This document shows, piece after piece, positions 49,794 through 58,068 of a stretch of DNA of 64,000 bases. Under the pieces are notes generated by a model, which worked only from the letters and a program-made list of their open reading frames with translations, ran no database searches and had not been told where the DNA came from. The translations under genes and the position numbers were made by a program. Location: assembly GCA_944383885.1 (NCBI GenBank), contig CALWRF010000003.1, forward strand, positions 1 to 64,000, written 5' to 3'. This DNA is from an uncultured Clostridia bacterium (lineage in GTDB: Bacteria > Bacillota > Clostridia > Lachnospirales > Anaerotignaceae). The number at the start of each line of letters is the position of its first letter. Position 1 is the stretch's first letter.

Positions 49794-50888
49794 ATGAGCG
49801 CACAAACAGTTACTTTTGCCGGATATACAGTCGGCTACGGACAGGAAACATACGAGCAGCTCGTGCCTATCTGCTCAAGATATGGCAAAAATATTGTTGT
49901 AATAGGCGGAGAGAAGGCTCTTGCGGCTGCAAAACCATATATTGTAGAGGCTGTAAAAGATTCAGGTCTTGAAATTCTTGGTTTTGAGTGGTACGGCGGT
50001 GTTGCATCATACGAAAACGTAGACAGGCTTAAAGCTCTTGATACAGTTAAAAATGCTGATATGATTTTTGCTGTAGGCGGCGGCAAAGCTATTGACTGCG
50101 CTAAGTGCACAGCAAGCCAGACAGGAAAACCTTTCTTCACATTCCCAACTATTGCTGCAACATGCGCTTCCACAACAGCTATAGGTGTTATGTATTATCC
50201 AAACGGCGTACAGAAAGACGTATTTATCGCTCCAAGACCAGCTATACATAACTTTATTAACCTTGACATAATCGCTCAGGCTCCTCCAATATATCTTTGG
50301 GCTGGTATAGGTGATACACTGGCTAAGTTTACGGAAGTTCCTTTCTCAGCAAGAGGTCATGAATCAGAGCTTGCTATGAAAGACGCTCTTCCGCTTTGCA
50401 TGAGCAAAATGACAGGCGAGCCTCTTCTTCAGTATGGTAAGGAAGCTTATGAAGGCGTTAAAGAAGGCAAAACATCATTTGCCCTTGAGCAGGTTGTTCT
50501 TGCAATAGTAGTTACAAGCGGTATGGTATCCTATCTTATCGATTCTTATAAATACAACTCAAACATGGGTCACGCTATATTCTACGGCATGACAGTTCTT
50601 CCACAGATTGAGGAAAGACATCTCCACGGCGAAGTTGTATCTTACGGCGTACTCTGCATGCTTATGATGGATAAACAGATGGAGCTTCTTGACAGAATTT
50701 ATAAATTCATGAAGTCTATCGGTCTTCCTACAAAACTTGCAGATATGGAAGTTAAGCTTGAGGAAATGGGTCCTGCTCTTGACAGCGCAGTTACAAAATA
50801 CGATATCGAGTGCTCACCTTACAAAATCACAAAAGAGCTTATGTATCAGGCAGTTGTTGACCTTGAAGAATACAACAAAACACACTGA
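49794..50888 (+). CDS. Iron-containing alcohol dehydrogenase, glycerol-dehydrogenase-like (second copy)
   Basis: 364 residues, paralogous to 33058-34143 along its whole length (shared ALAAAKP, NADMIFAVGGGKAID, FTFPTIAATC, AQAPPIYLWAGIGDTLAK, HLHGEVVSYG and LEEYNKTH). Metal ligands Asp and two His are conserved. Codon use is that of a highly expressed gene, and a strong promoter precedes it. It lies next to a broken sigma-54 activator gene whose relatives sense short-chain acids. Substrate unknown: a short 2-oxoacid, aldehyde or polyol are the family options. Confidence 0.88.
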   Translation: MSAQTVTFAGYTVGYGQETYEQLVPICSRYGKNIVVIGGEKALAAAKPYIVEAVKDSGLEILGFEWYGGVASYENVDRLKALDTVKNADMIFAVGGGKAIDCAKCTASQTGKPFFTFPTIAATCASTTAIGVMYYPNGVQKDVFIAPRPAIHNFINLDIIAQAPPIYLWAGIGDTLAKFTEVPFSARGHESELAMKDALPLCMSKMTGEPLLQYGKEAYEGVKEGKTSFALEQVVLAIVVTSGMVSYLIDSYKYNSNMGHAIFYGMTVLPQIEERHLHGEVVSYGVLCMLMMDKQMELLDRIYKFMKSIGLPTKLADMEVKLEEMGPALDSAVTKYDIECSPYKITKELMYQAVVDLEEYNKTH

Positions 50889-50923
50889 TATTAAAAATAC
50901 ATTATATTATTATAAAGCATTTT

Positions 50924-50957
50924 CAGACAGGGAATTAAAAGTTCCCTGTCTGTTTTT
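50924..50957 (+). terminator. Terminator of the second alcohol dehydrogenase
   Basis: CAGACAGGGAA pairs with TTCCCTGTCTG (11 bp, 7-nt loop), followed by TTTTT. Confidence 0.92.
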
Positions 50958-51042
50958 GTATTTATATTTTATATGCCAGCTGCTAAAATTATATTTATGC
51001 TTTTAATTCCAAGCTTATTTATATAAAGAGGGGGAAAAATAA

Positions 51043-51417
51043 GTGCTCTATAAAGTAGATGATACAGACCTTAAAGCACAAGACTTTATTTCTTTTGCCA
51101 ATAAAATATGGAAAGGCAGTTATGACTTAAAAAAGACCAGTAAGGCGCTGTCTAAAACAATTAATATTACATGTTATAACAACGGCGTTCTTGTAGGCTG
51201 TATCCGTATTCTTACTGACGGCTGTTTTTTCGGCACAATTACCGAGCTTCTTGTTCTTCCTGAGTACCGAAAACGCGGCATAGGCAGCAGGCTTCTGCTT
51301 CTTGCTAAAGAAAACAGCCCTACATTGTTATATTTTGGCTCACAACCCGAGGCGGAAAAGTTTTACGAAAAAAACGGCTGCAAAAAAAGCCTTCAGTCGT
51401 ATATAATAGAAAAATAA
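51043..51417 (+). CDS. GNAT-family N-acetyltransferase
   Basis: 124 residues from a GTG start (GAGGGGG ahead). Typical GNAT core: VLVGCIRILTDGCFFGTITELLVLPEYRKRGIGSRLLLLA (about 49-88), with the acetyl-CoA motif RKRGIGSRL, and the C-terminal AEKFYEKNGC. Transfers an acetyl group to an amine of unknown identity. It stands between the dehydrogenase terminator and a small membrane protein gene, and could be co-transcribed with the latter. Confidence 0.88.
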   Translation: MLYKVDDTDLKAQDFISFANKIWKGSYDLKKTSKALSKTINITCYNNGVLVGCIRILTDGCFFGTITELLVLPEYRKRGIGSRLLLLAKENSPTLLYFGSQPEAEKFYEKNGCKKSLQSYIIEK

Positions 51418-51468
51418 TATATAAATTTTTAAATTTCAGCCGAGCCAAGTAAGTGTTTTGCATATATC

Positions 51469-51479
51469 GGGGGGGGGGG
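51469..51479 (+). repeat. Run of eleven G upstream of a small membrane protein
   Basis: G11 from 51469 to 51479, followed by TGG, 13 bases before the ATG at 51493. It overlaps the position of the ribosome site in a genome stretch otherwise AT-rich. Such tracts change length by slippage. Confidence 0.85.
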
Positions 51480-51492
51480 TGGAATAGTAAAC

Positions 51493-51717
51493 ATGAAACA
51501 TATTAACCTTGTTTTGAATTGTACAATAGGCTGTTTATTAGGCGTATTTTTGGGTCGAGCCATATTTCTTTTTTTGGATTATCATTTTAATCCGGAAATT
51601 TATGCCTTATATTCAGCGCCATGGTATTATGAACTTATTTTTTGTGGAATAATAGTCGCTGTTTTATCTGCTGTGGTCTTAATTATAAAACTCATAGTAC
51701 TAAAAAAACTCAAGTAA
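51493..51717 (+). CDS. Small two-helix membrane protein, 74 residues
   Basis: Two membrane segments (about 5-27 and 49-70) separated by an aromatic loop (DYHFNPEIYALYSAPWYYEL). No family recognised. Its ribosome site is formed by, or next to, the G11 tract, so tract length may set translation level. It is the last gene before the terminator at 51793-51824. Confidence 0.65.
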   Translation: MKHINLVLNCTIGCLLGVFLGRAIFLFLDYHFNPEIYALYSAPWYYELIFCGIIVAVLSAVVLIIKLIVLKKLK

Positions 51718-51792
51718 CGCTTGCTTATAACTTATCCTTATAACTTATTTTATAACTTATTTCAAAGCTTTTTTAAGGACTCTTTTTAATAT

Positions 51793-51824
51793 AAAAAAGC
51801 CATGGGGTTTTTAATCCCATGGCT
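51793..51824. terminator. Bidirectional terminator
   Basis: AGCCATGGG pairs with CCCATGGCT (9 bp, 8-nt loop). On the minus strand TTTTTT follows directly, closing the ~1.1-kb RNA unit. On the plus strand the T-run is poor, but it may still stop the small-protein transcript. Confidence 0.88.
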
Positions 51825-52634
51825 ATAATATCTTTCAGGTTTAATCTATGTTAATCCCTGCCGCGCCTAAAATTATATATTATATTATTATCTGATAATT
51901 AAAGGCTTTCATACGGCTTGAGCCGAAGAAATTTTCATTTCTTATCTGGCTAAAAGCTGTACCATATTAAATTAAGCAAGGTAATTATTTAATTAACTTT
52001 AGAATATTTATCCGCCCCAACAAACATTTTTCATATATATCCGGTTTACAAAATTTTAATTAATCAACGCTTTGCAAATACTAAATGTTTGCTCAGCTCT
52101 TAACAGTTTCTTCTGTAACAAAAGTGTAAACCGTTTTTTAATTACCCGGCAGATAACATTTCCGCAATCATAATAATATTCTTTTACATGCTTATATTTT
52201 TATTTTATACGGTTGACTTTTAGTAGTGTTAAAATGTTCTCTTCTTCGTAATCTCTATTAAATTTTTAATACCAATTAATACTTATCAACTTGGCTTAAT
52301 ATCACAGTAATTTGAATCTCACTTCTTTAAGGTGACAAACAAATTATTTAAAGGCTTTTAACTTTTAAGCCAGCCCTTAACTTAATCCTAAGGGAAATTG
52401 TATTTTTCTACTTCCGCCTGTAATAAAAAGCTCTGTTAACTTTATTTGTATTAAGGTATTACCGCAAGCGCTATAGCTCATATATTTTTTATATTTTCAA
52501 TTCATGCGGTTTAGAATATTATTTGAATCTTATCTATACCGCCTGAAAACTTATAACTAAATTAATTATACAGCCTTAAAATTGATTTTTAAAACTACAC
52601 ATTATATTAGATTTAACTCAGGGATATAAACAGA

Positions 52635-52727
52635 TTAAACTGTTGCTTTACCGCCTCTCCTTATTGCTACAGCATACCTGCGGATTTGTGTTTCACTTAT
52701 TGAGTATGGTTCTTCGCTCATTACCAT
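52635..52727 (-). CDS. Possible 30-residue protein at the 5' end of the large RNA unit
   Basis: ATG at 52727 with AAAGGGGA 8 bases ahead opens a 30-codon frame; an ATG three codons earlier lies too close to the ribosome site. The peptide (contains MSEEPYSISETQIRRYAVA and ends RRGGKATV) is charged, with a helix-like core, and looks protein-like rather than random. It could be a small regulatory protein or a relic of a larger gene. Not recognised. Confidence 0.5.
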   Translation of the reverse strand: MVMSEEPYSISETQIRRYAVAIRRGGKATV

Positions 52728-52900
52728 AGCAGACATCCCCTTTCTAACTTAGATTAAGGAAAAACAATGACTTAACATTTTATGGAATTATTAAAATGTA
52801 AAGCTGATTAAGAAGCTTGTAATAAATAAACCGATATTAAATCAATTAATATCTTTAAACCTATAACCTGCTTGTTAATCTGTTTTCCTTTTGTGATTTT

Positions 52901-52929
52901 ATTATATCACCGGATTTTTAAAAAGTAAA
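52901..52929 (-). promoter_or_regulatory. Extended -10 promoter of the large RNA unit
   Basis: TTTACT, 17-bp spacer, TATAAT, with TG one base before the -10 box (TGATATAAT). Confidence 0.75.
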
Positions 52930-53163
52930 GCTTTTTCATAAAATATTTTTTACCAAATTAAATATATTTTATTTGTATAAATTTACATACAATTTTAATT
53001 ACATATACTGTTTCTTTCTTTTTAATCTTTTTACAGCTTAAATAAGCAGTTTTATTGTGTAAAATGTGTAAAAGAACAATTAAAAACAATTTTAAAATGT
53101 TGGTAATTTAACTAACGTAAACATAAGTCATGTAATTTTTAATACTTTCATTGGTTTTTTAGT

Positions 53164-53185
53164 ATTGAAATTTTCATATTTCAAT
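53164..53185. promoter_or_regulatory. Inverted repeat upstream of the MATE promoter
   Basis: ATTGAAA and TTTCAAT, 8-base centre, 4 bases before the -35 box. Candidate activator or repressor site. Confidence 0.55.
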
Positions 53186-53188
53186 GTA

Positions 53189-53217
53189 TTGCATATTTAT
53201 ATTTTGTATTGTATAGT
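53189..53217 (+). promoter_or_regulatory. Promoter of the second MATE gene
   Basis: TTGCAT, 17-bp spacer, TATAGT, about 64 bases before the start codon. Confidence 0.65.
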
Positions 53218-53280
53218 TATCAATCGGGATTGAGATTAATAAATTTTAATTATTTTACAATCATCAGGAGGCTGTTAATA

Positions 53281-54681
53281 ATGGAAAACTCTAAATTAAT
53301 TAAAAACAACGCTATAACTGAAGGCGTTATATGGAAGCAGCTGCTTATATTCTTTTTCCCCCTGCTTTTCGGCGCTTTCTTCCAGCAGATGTATAACATG
53401 GCTGACACAATTATAGTAGGCAGGTATTTGGGCAAGGAAGCGCTTTCTGCCGTAGGCGGCTCTACAGGCAAAATAATAGATGTTATAGTGTATTTTTCAA
53501 TAGGCATAACATCAGGCGCATCAGTTATTATAGCGCAGTTTTACGGCGCCAAAAATTATATTCATACTCAGCGTTCCGTACATACCGCCATTACTTTTTC
53601 AGCGCTTTTCGGTCTTGTTGTCTGTATTCTCGGCTTTATACTTACACCTGCAATATTAAGGGCTATAGCCACACCCGATGATATAATTAATCTTTCCATA
53701 ACTTATTTAAGAATTTATTTTTTAGGCATGGTGCCTAATATGCTCTACAACATGGGCGCCTCGGTTCTCCGTGCCGTAGGCGACTCAAAAAAACCGCTTA
53801 TATTTCTTATTATAACTTGTTTTTTAAATATAGGTCTTGACTTGCTTTTTGTTGTTGTATTCAATATGGGTGTTGCAGGCGCGGCTCTTGCCACAATAAT
53901 TTCACAGCTCGTAAGCGCCATTATGGCTATAGGTACATTATCTGTAGCAAAGGACTGCTACAGAATATATCCGGCTCACTTGGGAATACGTATTAACCTG
54001 CTTATAAGAATGTTAAGGGTAGGTCTGCCTGCCGGCATACAATCCCTTATGTTTAATGTGCCAAACATACTTCTTCAGTTTTATGTAAATCTTTTGGGAA
54101 CTGATACTGTAGCCGCATGGAGCACATACAGCAAAATAGAAACAGTCTTCTGGATGACAATATCCTCATTCAGCACTTCAATGACAACTTTTGCCGGACA
54201 AAATTACGGCGCCGGACGAAAAGACCGTGTTATGAGAAGCGTTAAAGAATGTCTTGTAATGGCGTTTATAGCTACACTGCTTATAAGTTTTTGTCTGTAT
54301 ACATTCAGCAGCAGCCTTTTAAGCCTTTTTATAACAGACCCTGATGTAATAAAAATAGGCGTTAGCATAATGCATTACCTTCCGCCGTTTTTTGTATCGT
54401 ATATATTTATAGAAGTTCTTTCAGGCACGCTGCGCGGAACAGGCAATTCATTTAAGCCTATGCTTTTGGCAGTATCAGGCGTATGCATACCGCGTATGCT
54501 CTGGCTTGCAATAGCAGTGCCTAAGAGCCAGACACTGCATACGATACTTTTTACATTCCCTCTTTCATGGATAATAACATCTGTTTTATTTATTGTTTAT
54601 TTCCTCTATTACACAAAGAAAAGAGGCTGGTGGAAAAAAGACCTTAAAAAGGCTCAGGCGGCAAATGCAGCGCAGTCATAA
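53281..54681 (+). CDS. MATE-family efflux transporter (second copy)
   Basis: 466 residues from the ATG at 53281 (CAGGAGG ahead; a longer frame begins upstream of the promoter's transcript start and is rejected). Twelve membrane helices, with LLFGAFFQQMYNMADTIIVGRYLG in the first, SIGITSGASVIIAQFYGAKN and ISSFSTSMTTFAGQNYGAGRKDRV. Proton- or sodium-driven export of an unknown compound. Monocistronic with its own terminator. Confidence 0.93.
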   Translation: MENSKLIKNNAITEGVIWKQLLIFFFPLLFGAFFQQMYNMADTIIVGRYLGKEALSAVGGSTGKIIDVIVYFSIGITSGASVIIAQFYGAKNYIHTQRSVHTAITFSALFGLVVCILGFILTPAILRAIATPDDIINLSITYLRIYFLGMVPNMLYNMGASVLRAVGDSKKPLIFLIITCFLNIGLDLLFVVVFNMGVAGAALATIISQLVSAIMAIGTLSVAKDCYRIYPAHLGIRINLLIRMLRVGLPAGIQSLMFNVPNILLQFYVNLLGTDTVAAWSTYSKIETVFWMTISSFSTSMTTFAGQNYGAGRKDRVMRSVKECLVMAFIATLLISFCLYTFSSSLLSLFITDPDVIKIGVSIMHYLPPFFVSYIFIEVLSGTLRGTGNSFKPMLLAVSGVCIPRMLWLAIAVPKSQTLHTILFTFPLSWIITSVLFIVYFLYYTKKRGWWKKDLKKAQAANAAQS

Positions 54682-54694
54682 AATAAGGATACAC

Positions 54695-54727
54695 AAAAAA
54701 GAGCTTGATTGTTTCAAGCTCTTTTTT
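54695..54727 (+). terminator. Terminator of the second MATE gene
   Basis: AAGAGCTTGA pairs with TCAAGCTCTT, followed by TTTT, about 14 bases past the stop. Confidence 0.92.
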
Positions 54728-54889
54728 ATATTAAAGTGCATTGCCACTGTTGTGTCAAAATTATTACCCAGTCGTTTTAAATTAAAAATATTTAAGCATT
54801 TTTGTCAATAAACATAAATGGCAGTATACAGCCGGTATAAAATTAAAACAGGTGGCTGTATGCAGCCGCCCTAATGCCATAATACTTAA

Positions 54890-55243
54890 TTATCTTTTAT
54901 CATACATAATAAGAGCTACTATAACAAGCTCCTCATCTGTATTGTTTAAAAGCCCATGACCTTCACCCGGCGCGCAGAATGTAACATCACCGGCAGAAAC
55001 CTCCACCTCCGTTCCGTTGTCGTTATAAATACCATGACCTTTAAGTACTACATAAGTCTCACTTTCGCCTTCATGCACATGGTAACCCATAGATGAATTT
55101 GGCGGGAATGTAACAAAATTGAAAAGCCTTCCGGCATTTAAAAATTCATCGCCTTCAAGTATAAGGTCGGCAAAAATGCTGTTTAAACCGCCTTTTGCGT
55201 TTTTCATCTCTATTTTGTTTAATGAGCCTGCTTTTTTAATCAT
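54890..55243 (-). CDS. Cupin-domain protein
   Basis: 117 residues from the ATG at 55243 (GGGAGG ahead); the frame extends upstream into rlmH but without a site. Single cupin barrel: GYHVHEGESETYVVLKG (about 52-68, metal-binding His and Glu) and DVTFCAPGEGHGLLN (about 84-98). Could be a small isomerase, dioxygenase or binding protein; the exact function cannot be told. Downstream of rlmH by 16 bases, so last gene of the murA-walJ-rlmH run. Confidence 0.88.
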   Translation of the reverse strand: MIKKAGSLNKIEMKNAKGGLNSIFADLILEGDEFLNAGRLFNFVTFPPNSSMGYHVHEGESETYVVLKGHGIYNDNGTEVEVSAGDVTFCAPGEGHGLLNNTDEELVIVALIMYDKR

Positions 55244-55259
55244 GTCTTTTACCTCCCGT

Positions 55260-55739
55260 TTATTTATGATATGGTTCATTGCAGATAATTTTTTCTGCCC
55301 TGTATATCTGTTCAAGAAGCATTACCCGTGCCATTTGGTGCGGGAAAGTCATTCTTGAAAAACTCAAATGAAAATCCGCCCTTCCAATAACTTCTCTGCT
55401 AAGCCCCAAAGAACCGCCTATAACAAAAGTCATGTCGCTAACACCGTTTAACATTTTATTATTTATAAAATCAGACAATTCCTCAGAACTTAAATTTTTG
55501 CCGTTTATCTCAAGGGCTGTAACAAAGCTTCCCGGCGGTATGCTTTTAAGTATCCTTGCACCCTCTTTTTCCATCACTTGTATTTTCTGGGCGCTGCTCA
55601 AATTTTCAGGCGCTTTTTCATCGTTAAGCTCTATTATTTTAATTTTAACATATCTCCCGAGCCTTTTAACATATTCGTTTACAGCGTCAGTCCAGTATTT
55701 TTCTTTAAGCCGACCTACGCAGACAATATTTATATTCAT
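55260..55739 (-). CDS. rlmH: 23S rRNA (pseudouridine1915-N3)-methyltransferase RlmH
   Basis: 159 residues, the exact family length, with the SPOUT knot: MNINIVCVGRLKEKYW at the start, FVIGGSLGLS (about 105-114) and MTFPHQMARVMLLEQIYRAEKI at the end with YHK as C-terminus. It methylates the H69 pseudouridine of assembled 70S ribosomes. Its neighbours walJ and rlmH are often together in Firmicutes. Confidence 0.97.
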   Translation of the reverse strand: MNINIVCVGRLKEKYWTDAVNEYVKRLGRYVKIKIIELNDEKAPENLSSAQKIQVMEKEGARILKSIPPGSFVTALEINGKNLSSEELSDFINNKMLNGVSDMTFVIGGSLGLSREVIGRADFHLSFSRMTFPHQMARVMLLEQIYRAEKIICNEPYHK

Positions 55740-55757
55740 ATTTTGCTACCTGCCACA

Positions 55758-56555
55758 TTAAATGCCAAATGTAACGCTTCCGCTTGGGCACTGCCTTTGC
55801 GCAAGTGTTATGTTAACGTCTTTTCCAGCTGAAATTCCGCTTTTTTCAAGTATTTCAGTTACGGTTGAGTATGCCAAAGCCGGAGTATTATTCTCAGCGC
55901 TTAAATGCCCCAAAAATATATTTTTCATTCTTCCTGAGAATGCTTCGCTTATAAGACTTCCGGCGCTGTTGTTTGCCATGTGCCCGTAAAGCCCCAGTAT
56001 CCTTTGTTTAAGGCTGTAAGGATACGGTCCTCTCTTAAGCATTTCAATGTCATGATTAGCCTCAAGCAAAAGCACGTCGCTGTCAGCAACGGCTTCTTTA
56101 ATTGTATCGTCTACATGACCTATATCCGTAGCCACAGTCATTTTAACGCCTTGTGAAAAAACGCTGTATCCCACCGGCTCAGCAGCGTCATGTGGTATTG
56201 AAAAAGGTTTAAGAACCATATCGTTAAGCTGTGTTTTTTCACCGCTGTATATAATCTTCCTGTTTTTCCTCTCTATGCTTCCTATAATGCCTTCCATAGC
56301 GCCCCACGTTCCTTCAGTCGCATAAAGCGGTATATCAAACCTTCTTGAAAGTATGCCAACAGCCTTTATGTGGTCTATATGCTCATGCGTTATAAATATA
56401 GCGTCTATCTGCGAGCAGTCTTCGCCTATGCTTTTAAGGCAGTCCTGTATTTTTTTACCGCTTACACCGGCATCTATAAGTATATTAGTCCCTTCACTTT
56501 TAATAAATATGCTGTTTCCGCTGCTTCCGCTTACAAGAGGGCAGAATTTAGTCAT
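55758..56555 (-). CDS. walJ: MBL-fold metallohydrolase WalJ (YycJ)
   Basis: 265 residues: N-terminal PLVSGSSGNSIFIKSEG, then the metallo-beta-lactamase motif THEHIDHIKAV (about 55-65), ATDIGH with the bridging Asp, and HLSAENN with the last His. In other Firmicutes it belongs to the walRKHIJ operon and links wall synthesis to DNA replication; its substrate is likely a nucleic acid. Here it lies after murA, not after yycI, with a terminator between. Confidence 0.92.
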   Translation of the reverse strand: MTKFCPLVSGSSGNSIFIKSEGTNILIDAGVSGKKIQDCLKSIGEDCSQIDAIFITHEHIDHIKAVGILSRRFDIPLYATEGTWGAMEGIIGSIERKNRKIIYSGEKTQLNDMVLKPFSIPHDAAEPVGYSVFSQGVKMTVATDIGHVDDTIKEAVADSDVLLLEANHDIEMLKRGPYPYSLKQRILGLYGHMANNSAGSLISEAFSGRMKNIFLGHLSAENNTPALAYSTVTEILEKSGISAGKDVNITLAQRQCPSGSVTFGI

Positions 56556-56573
56556 TTTAATATTACCTCCGTA

Positions 56574-57845
56574 TCAAACAGAGACTCTGCGTATATCAGC
56601 TCCTAAAGCCAAAAGCTTATTCTCAACTTCTTCGTAACCTCTGTCGATATATTTTACCTCGCCTATAACGGTTTCGCCGCGCGCGTTTAAAGCCGCTATA
56701 ATCATAGCCGCGCCAGCCCTCAAGTCAGTAGCCTCAACACTGGCGCCGGAAAGCTCTTTAACGCCTTCTATAATAGCTACACGGCCCTCAACTGTTATTT
56801 TAGCGCCTAATTTTTTTAATTCGTCTATATACTGGTAGCGTTTTTCCCAAACATTTTCAGTTATCATGCTTGTCCCTTCACATACGCTTAAAAGAGCAGC
56901 CATCTGCGGCTGCAAATCGGTAGGAAATCCGGGATAAGCCATTGTACGTATGCTTGTGGCTTTAAACTGTGTATTTGTGGCGTCAACTGTTATATAGTCA
57001 TCGCCTTCCTCAATATTAATGCCTATTTCCATAAGTTTGGCGCTTAAAGAATCCATGTGGGTAGGTATAATGTTCTGTACCTTAACCCTGCCTTTTGTAA
57101 TAGCCGCCGCTATCATATAAGTCCCGGCTTCTATCTGGTCCGGTATAATCGTATACTCAGCTCCATGAAGGTAATCAACACCTACTATTTTAATTACATC
57201 CGTTCCGGCGCCTTTAATTTTGGCGCCCATCATGTTAAGGAAGTTGGCTACATCAACAATATGAGGTTCTTTGGCTGCGTTTTCTATAGTAGTCGTGCCC
57301 TCCGCCATTGTACCTGCAAGCATAATATTAATCGTAGCGCCTACGCTTACAGTATCCATGTATATGCTGGCGCCTTTAAGCTTTTCAGCTTTAACAGTTA
57401 CAATTTCGCCGTTAACCTCAACCTGTGCGCCTAAGGCGCGAAACCCTTTCAAATGCAAATCAATAGGTCTTGTGCCAAAATTGCAGCCTCCCGGCATGGC
57501 AACCTCGGCTTTTTTGAATTTAGCCAATAATGCGCCTAAAAGATAATAAGAAGCACGCATTTTCCGCACTTCGTCGAACGTAACTTTTGTGCATATATCT
57601 TTAGTACTGTCTATCTCAAGTGTGTGCTTATCCTTGTATGTACATTTAGCGCCTATTTTATTTAGTGTTGTATAAAGGCACCTAACATCCTCAATATAAG
57701 GAAGGTTATCAATAACACATATACCGTCTGCCATTATAGCTGCCGGTATAACGGCAACAGCGGCATTTTTAGCTCCGCTAATTACTACGCTGCCCGAAAG
57801 TTTTTTCTTTCCTTTTACTACGAGCCTGTCCATATTCTTGTTCAA
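56574..57845 (-). CDS. murA: UDP-N-acetylglucosamine 1-carboxyvinyltransferase MurA
   Basis: 423 residues, complete. GAKNAAVAVIPAAIMADG at the start, the active-site loop PGGCNFGTRPIDLH with the Cys that reacts with fosfomycin (about 115), and TDLRAGAAMIIAAL near 370. First committed step of peptidoglycan synthesis in the cytoplasm. First gene of the murA-walJ-rlmH-cupin run. A second MurA copy may exist elsewhere, as in many Firmicutes. Confidence 0.97.
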   Translation of the reverse strand: MNKNMDRLVVKGKKKLSGSVVISGAKNAAVAVIPAAIMADGICVIDNLPYIEDVRCLYTTLNKIGAKCTYKDKHTLEIDSTKDICTKVTFDEVRKMRASYYLLGALLAKFKKAEVAMPGGCNFGTRPIDLHLKGFRALGAQVEVNGEIVTVKAEKLKGASIYMDTVSVGATINIMLAGTMAEGTTTIENAAKEPHIVDVANFLNMMGAKIKGAGTDVIKIVGVDYLHGAEYTIIPDQIEAGTYMIAAAITKGRVKVQNIIPTHMDSLSAKLMEIGINIEEGDDYITVDATNTQFKATSIRTMAYPGFPTDLQPQMAALLSVCEGTSMITENVWEKRYQYIDELKKLGAKITVEGRVAIIEGVKELSGASVEATDLRAGAAMIIAALNARGETVIGEVKYIDRGYEEVENKLLALGADIRRVSV

Positions 57846-57878
57846 ACCTCTCCGAAATATTCCAAATATGATAATAAA

Positions 57879-57891
57879 ACGGCAGTGCCGT
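57879..57891. promoter_or_regulatory. 13-bp palindrome in the murA leader
   Basis: ACGGCAGTGCCGT: perfect 6-bp arms with a single central base, between the murA promoter and start codon. Candidate operator. Confidence 0.5.
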
Positions 57892-57912
57892 ATAGTTTAC
57901 ATAGTTACATTA

Positions 57913-57940
57913 ATTATAGCACGTTATGTCTTTTGTGAAA
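57913..57940 (-). promoter_or_regulatory. Promoter of the murA operon
   Basis: TTTCAC, 16-bp spacer, TATAAT on the minus strand. Confidence 0.65.
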
Positions 57941-58038
57941 AGTACTTTTAATGCCTGACAAAATTCCAAAGCATAATGAACAATGATAACCTGTAAATAT
58001 AAATTTTTCAATACCTAAAAGTAACTAAATATAGCACC

Positions 58039-58065
58039 TAAAAAAGCCGGCTTTTTGAACCGGCT
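58039..58065 (-). terminator. Terminator of the wal operon
   Basis: AGCCGG pairs with CCGGCT (9-nt loop), followed by TTTTT, four bases past the yycI stop. It separates yycI from murA and walJ. Confidence 0.85.
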
Positions 58066-58068
58066 ACT

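Larger units (their letters stand above)
51793..52894 (-). ncRNA. Candidate large structured non-coding RNA (~1.1 kb), class not recognised
   Basis: The unit starts at an extended -10 promoter and ends at a strong terminator, with no protein gene beyond a possible 30-codon frame. Pairing is visible throughout: CGGTTTACA with TGTAAACCG enclosing two hairpins (TTACAG/CTGTTAA and GCAAA/TTTGC) at about 52134-52038; CCCTTA/TTAAGGG near 52394-52374; GGCTT/AAGCC just below it; AGAAAT/ATTTCT with a GAAA loop at 51943-51928; CGGC/GCCG with a TCAA loop near 51925-51914. I do not recognise OLE, GOLLD or ROOL in it, but I cannot exclude them from memory alone. Confidence 0.6.
51718..53280. other. 1.56-kb region without protein genes larger than about 30 codons
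   Basis: On the minus strand it carries a complete transcription unit: promoter (52901-52929), a small reading frame (52635-52727), about 800 bases with many hairpins, and a terminator (51793-51824). The right 350 bases hold the promoter and an operator candidate of the MATE gene. Confidence 0.7.

Noticed and set aside
53209..53280. N-terminal extension of the second MATE protein
   Set aside because: It would begin within the promoter -10 region; the ATG at 53281 has a strong ribosome site.
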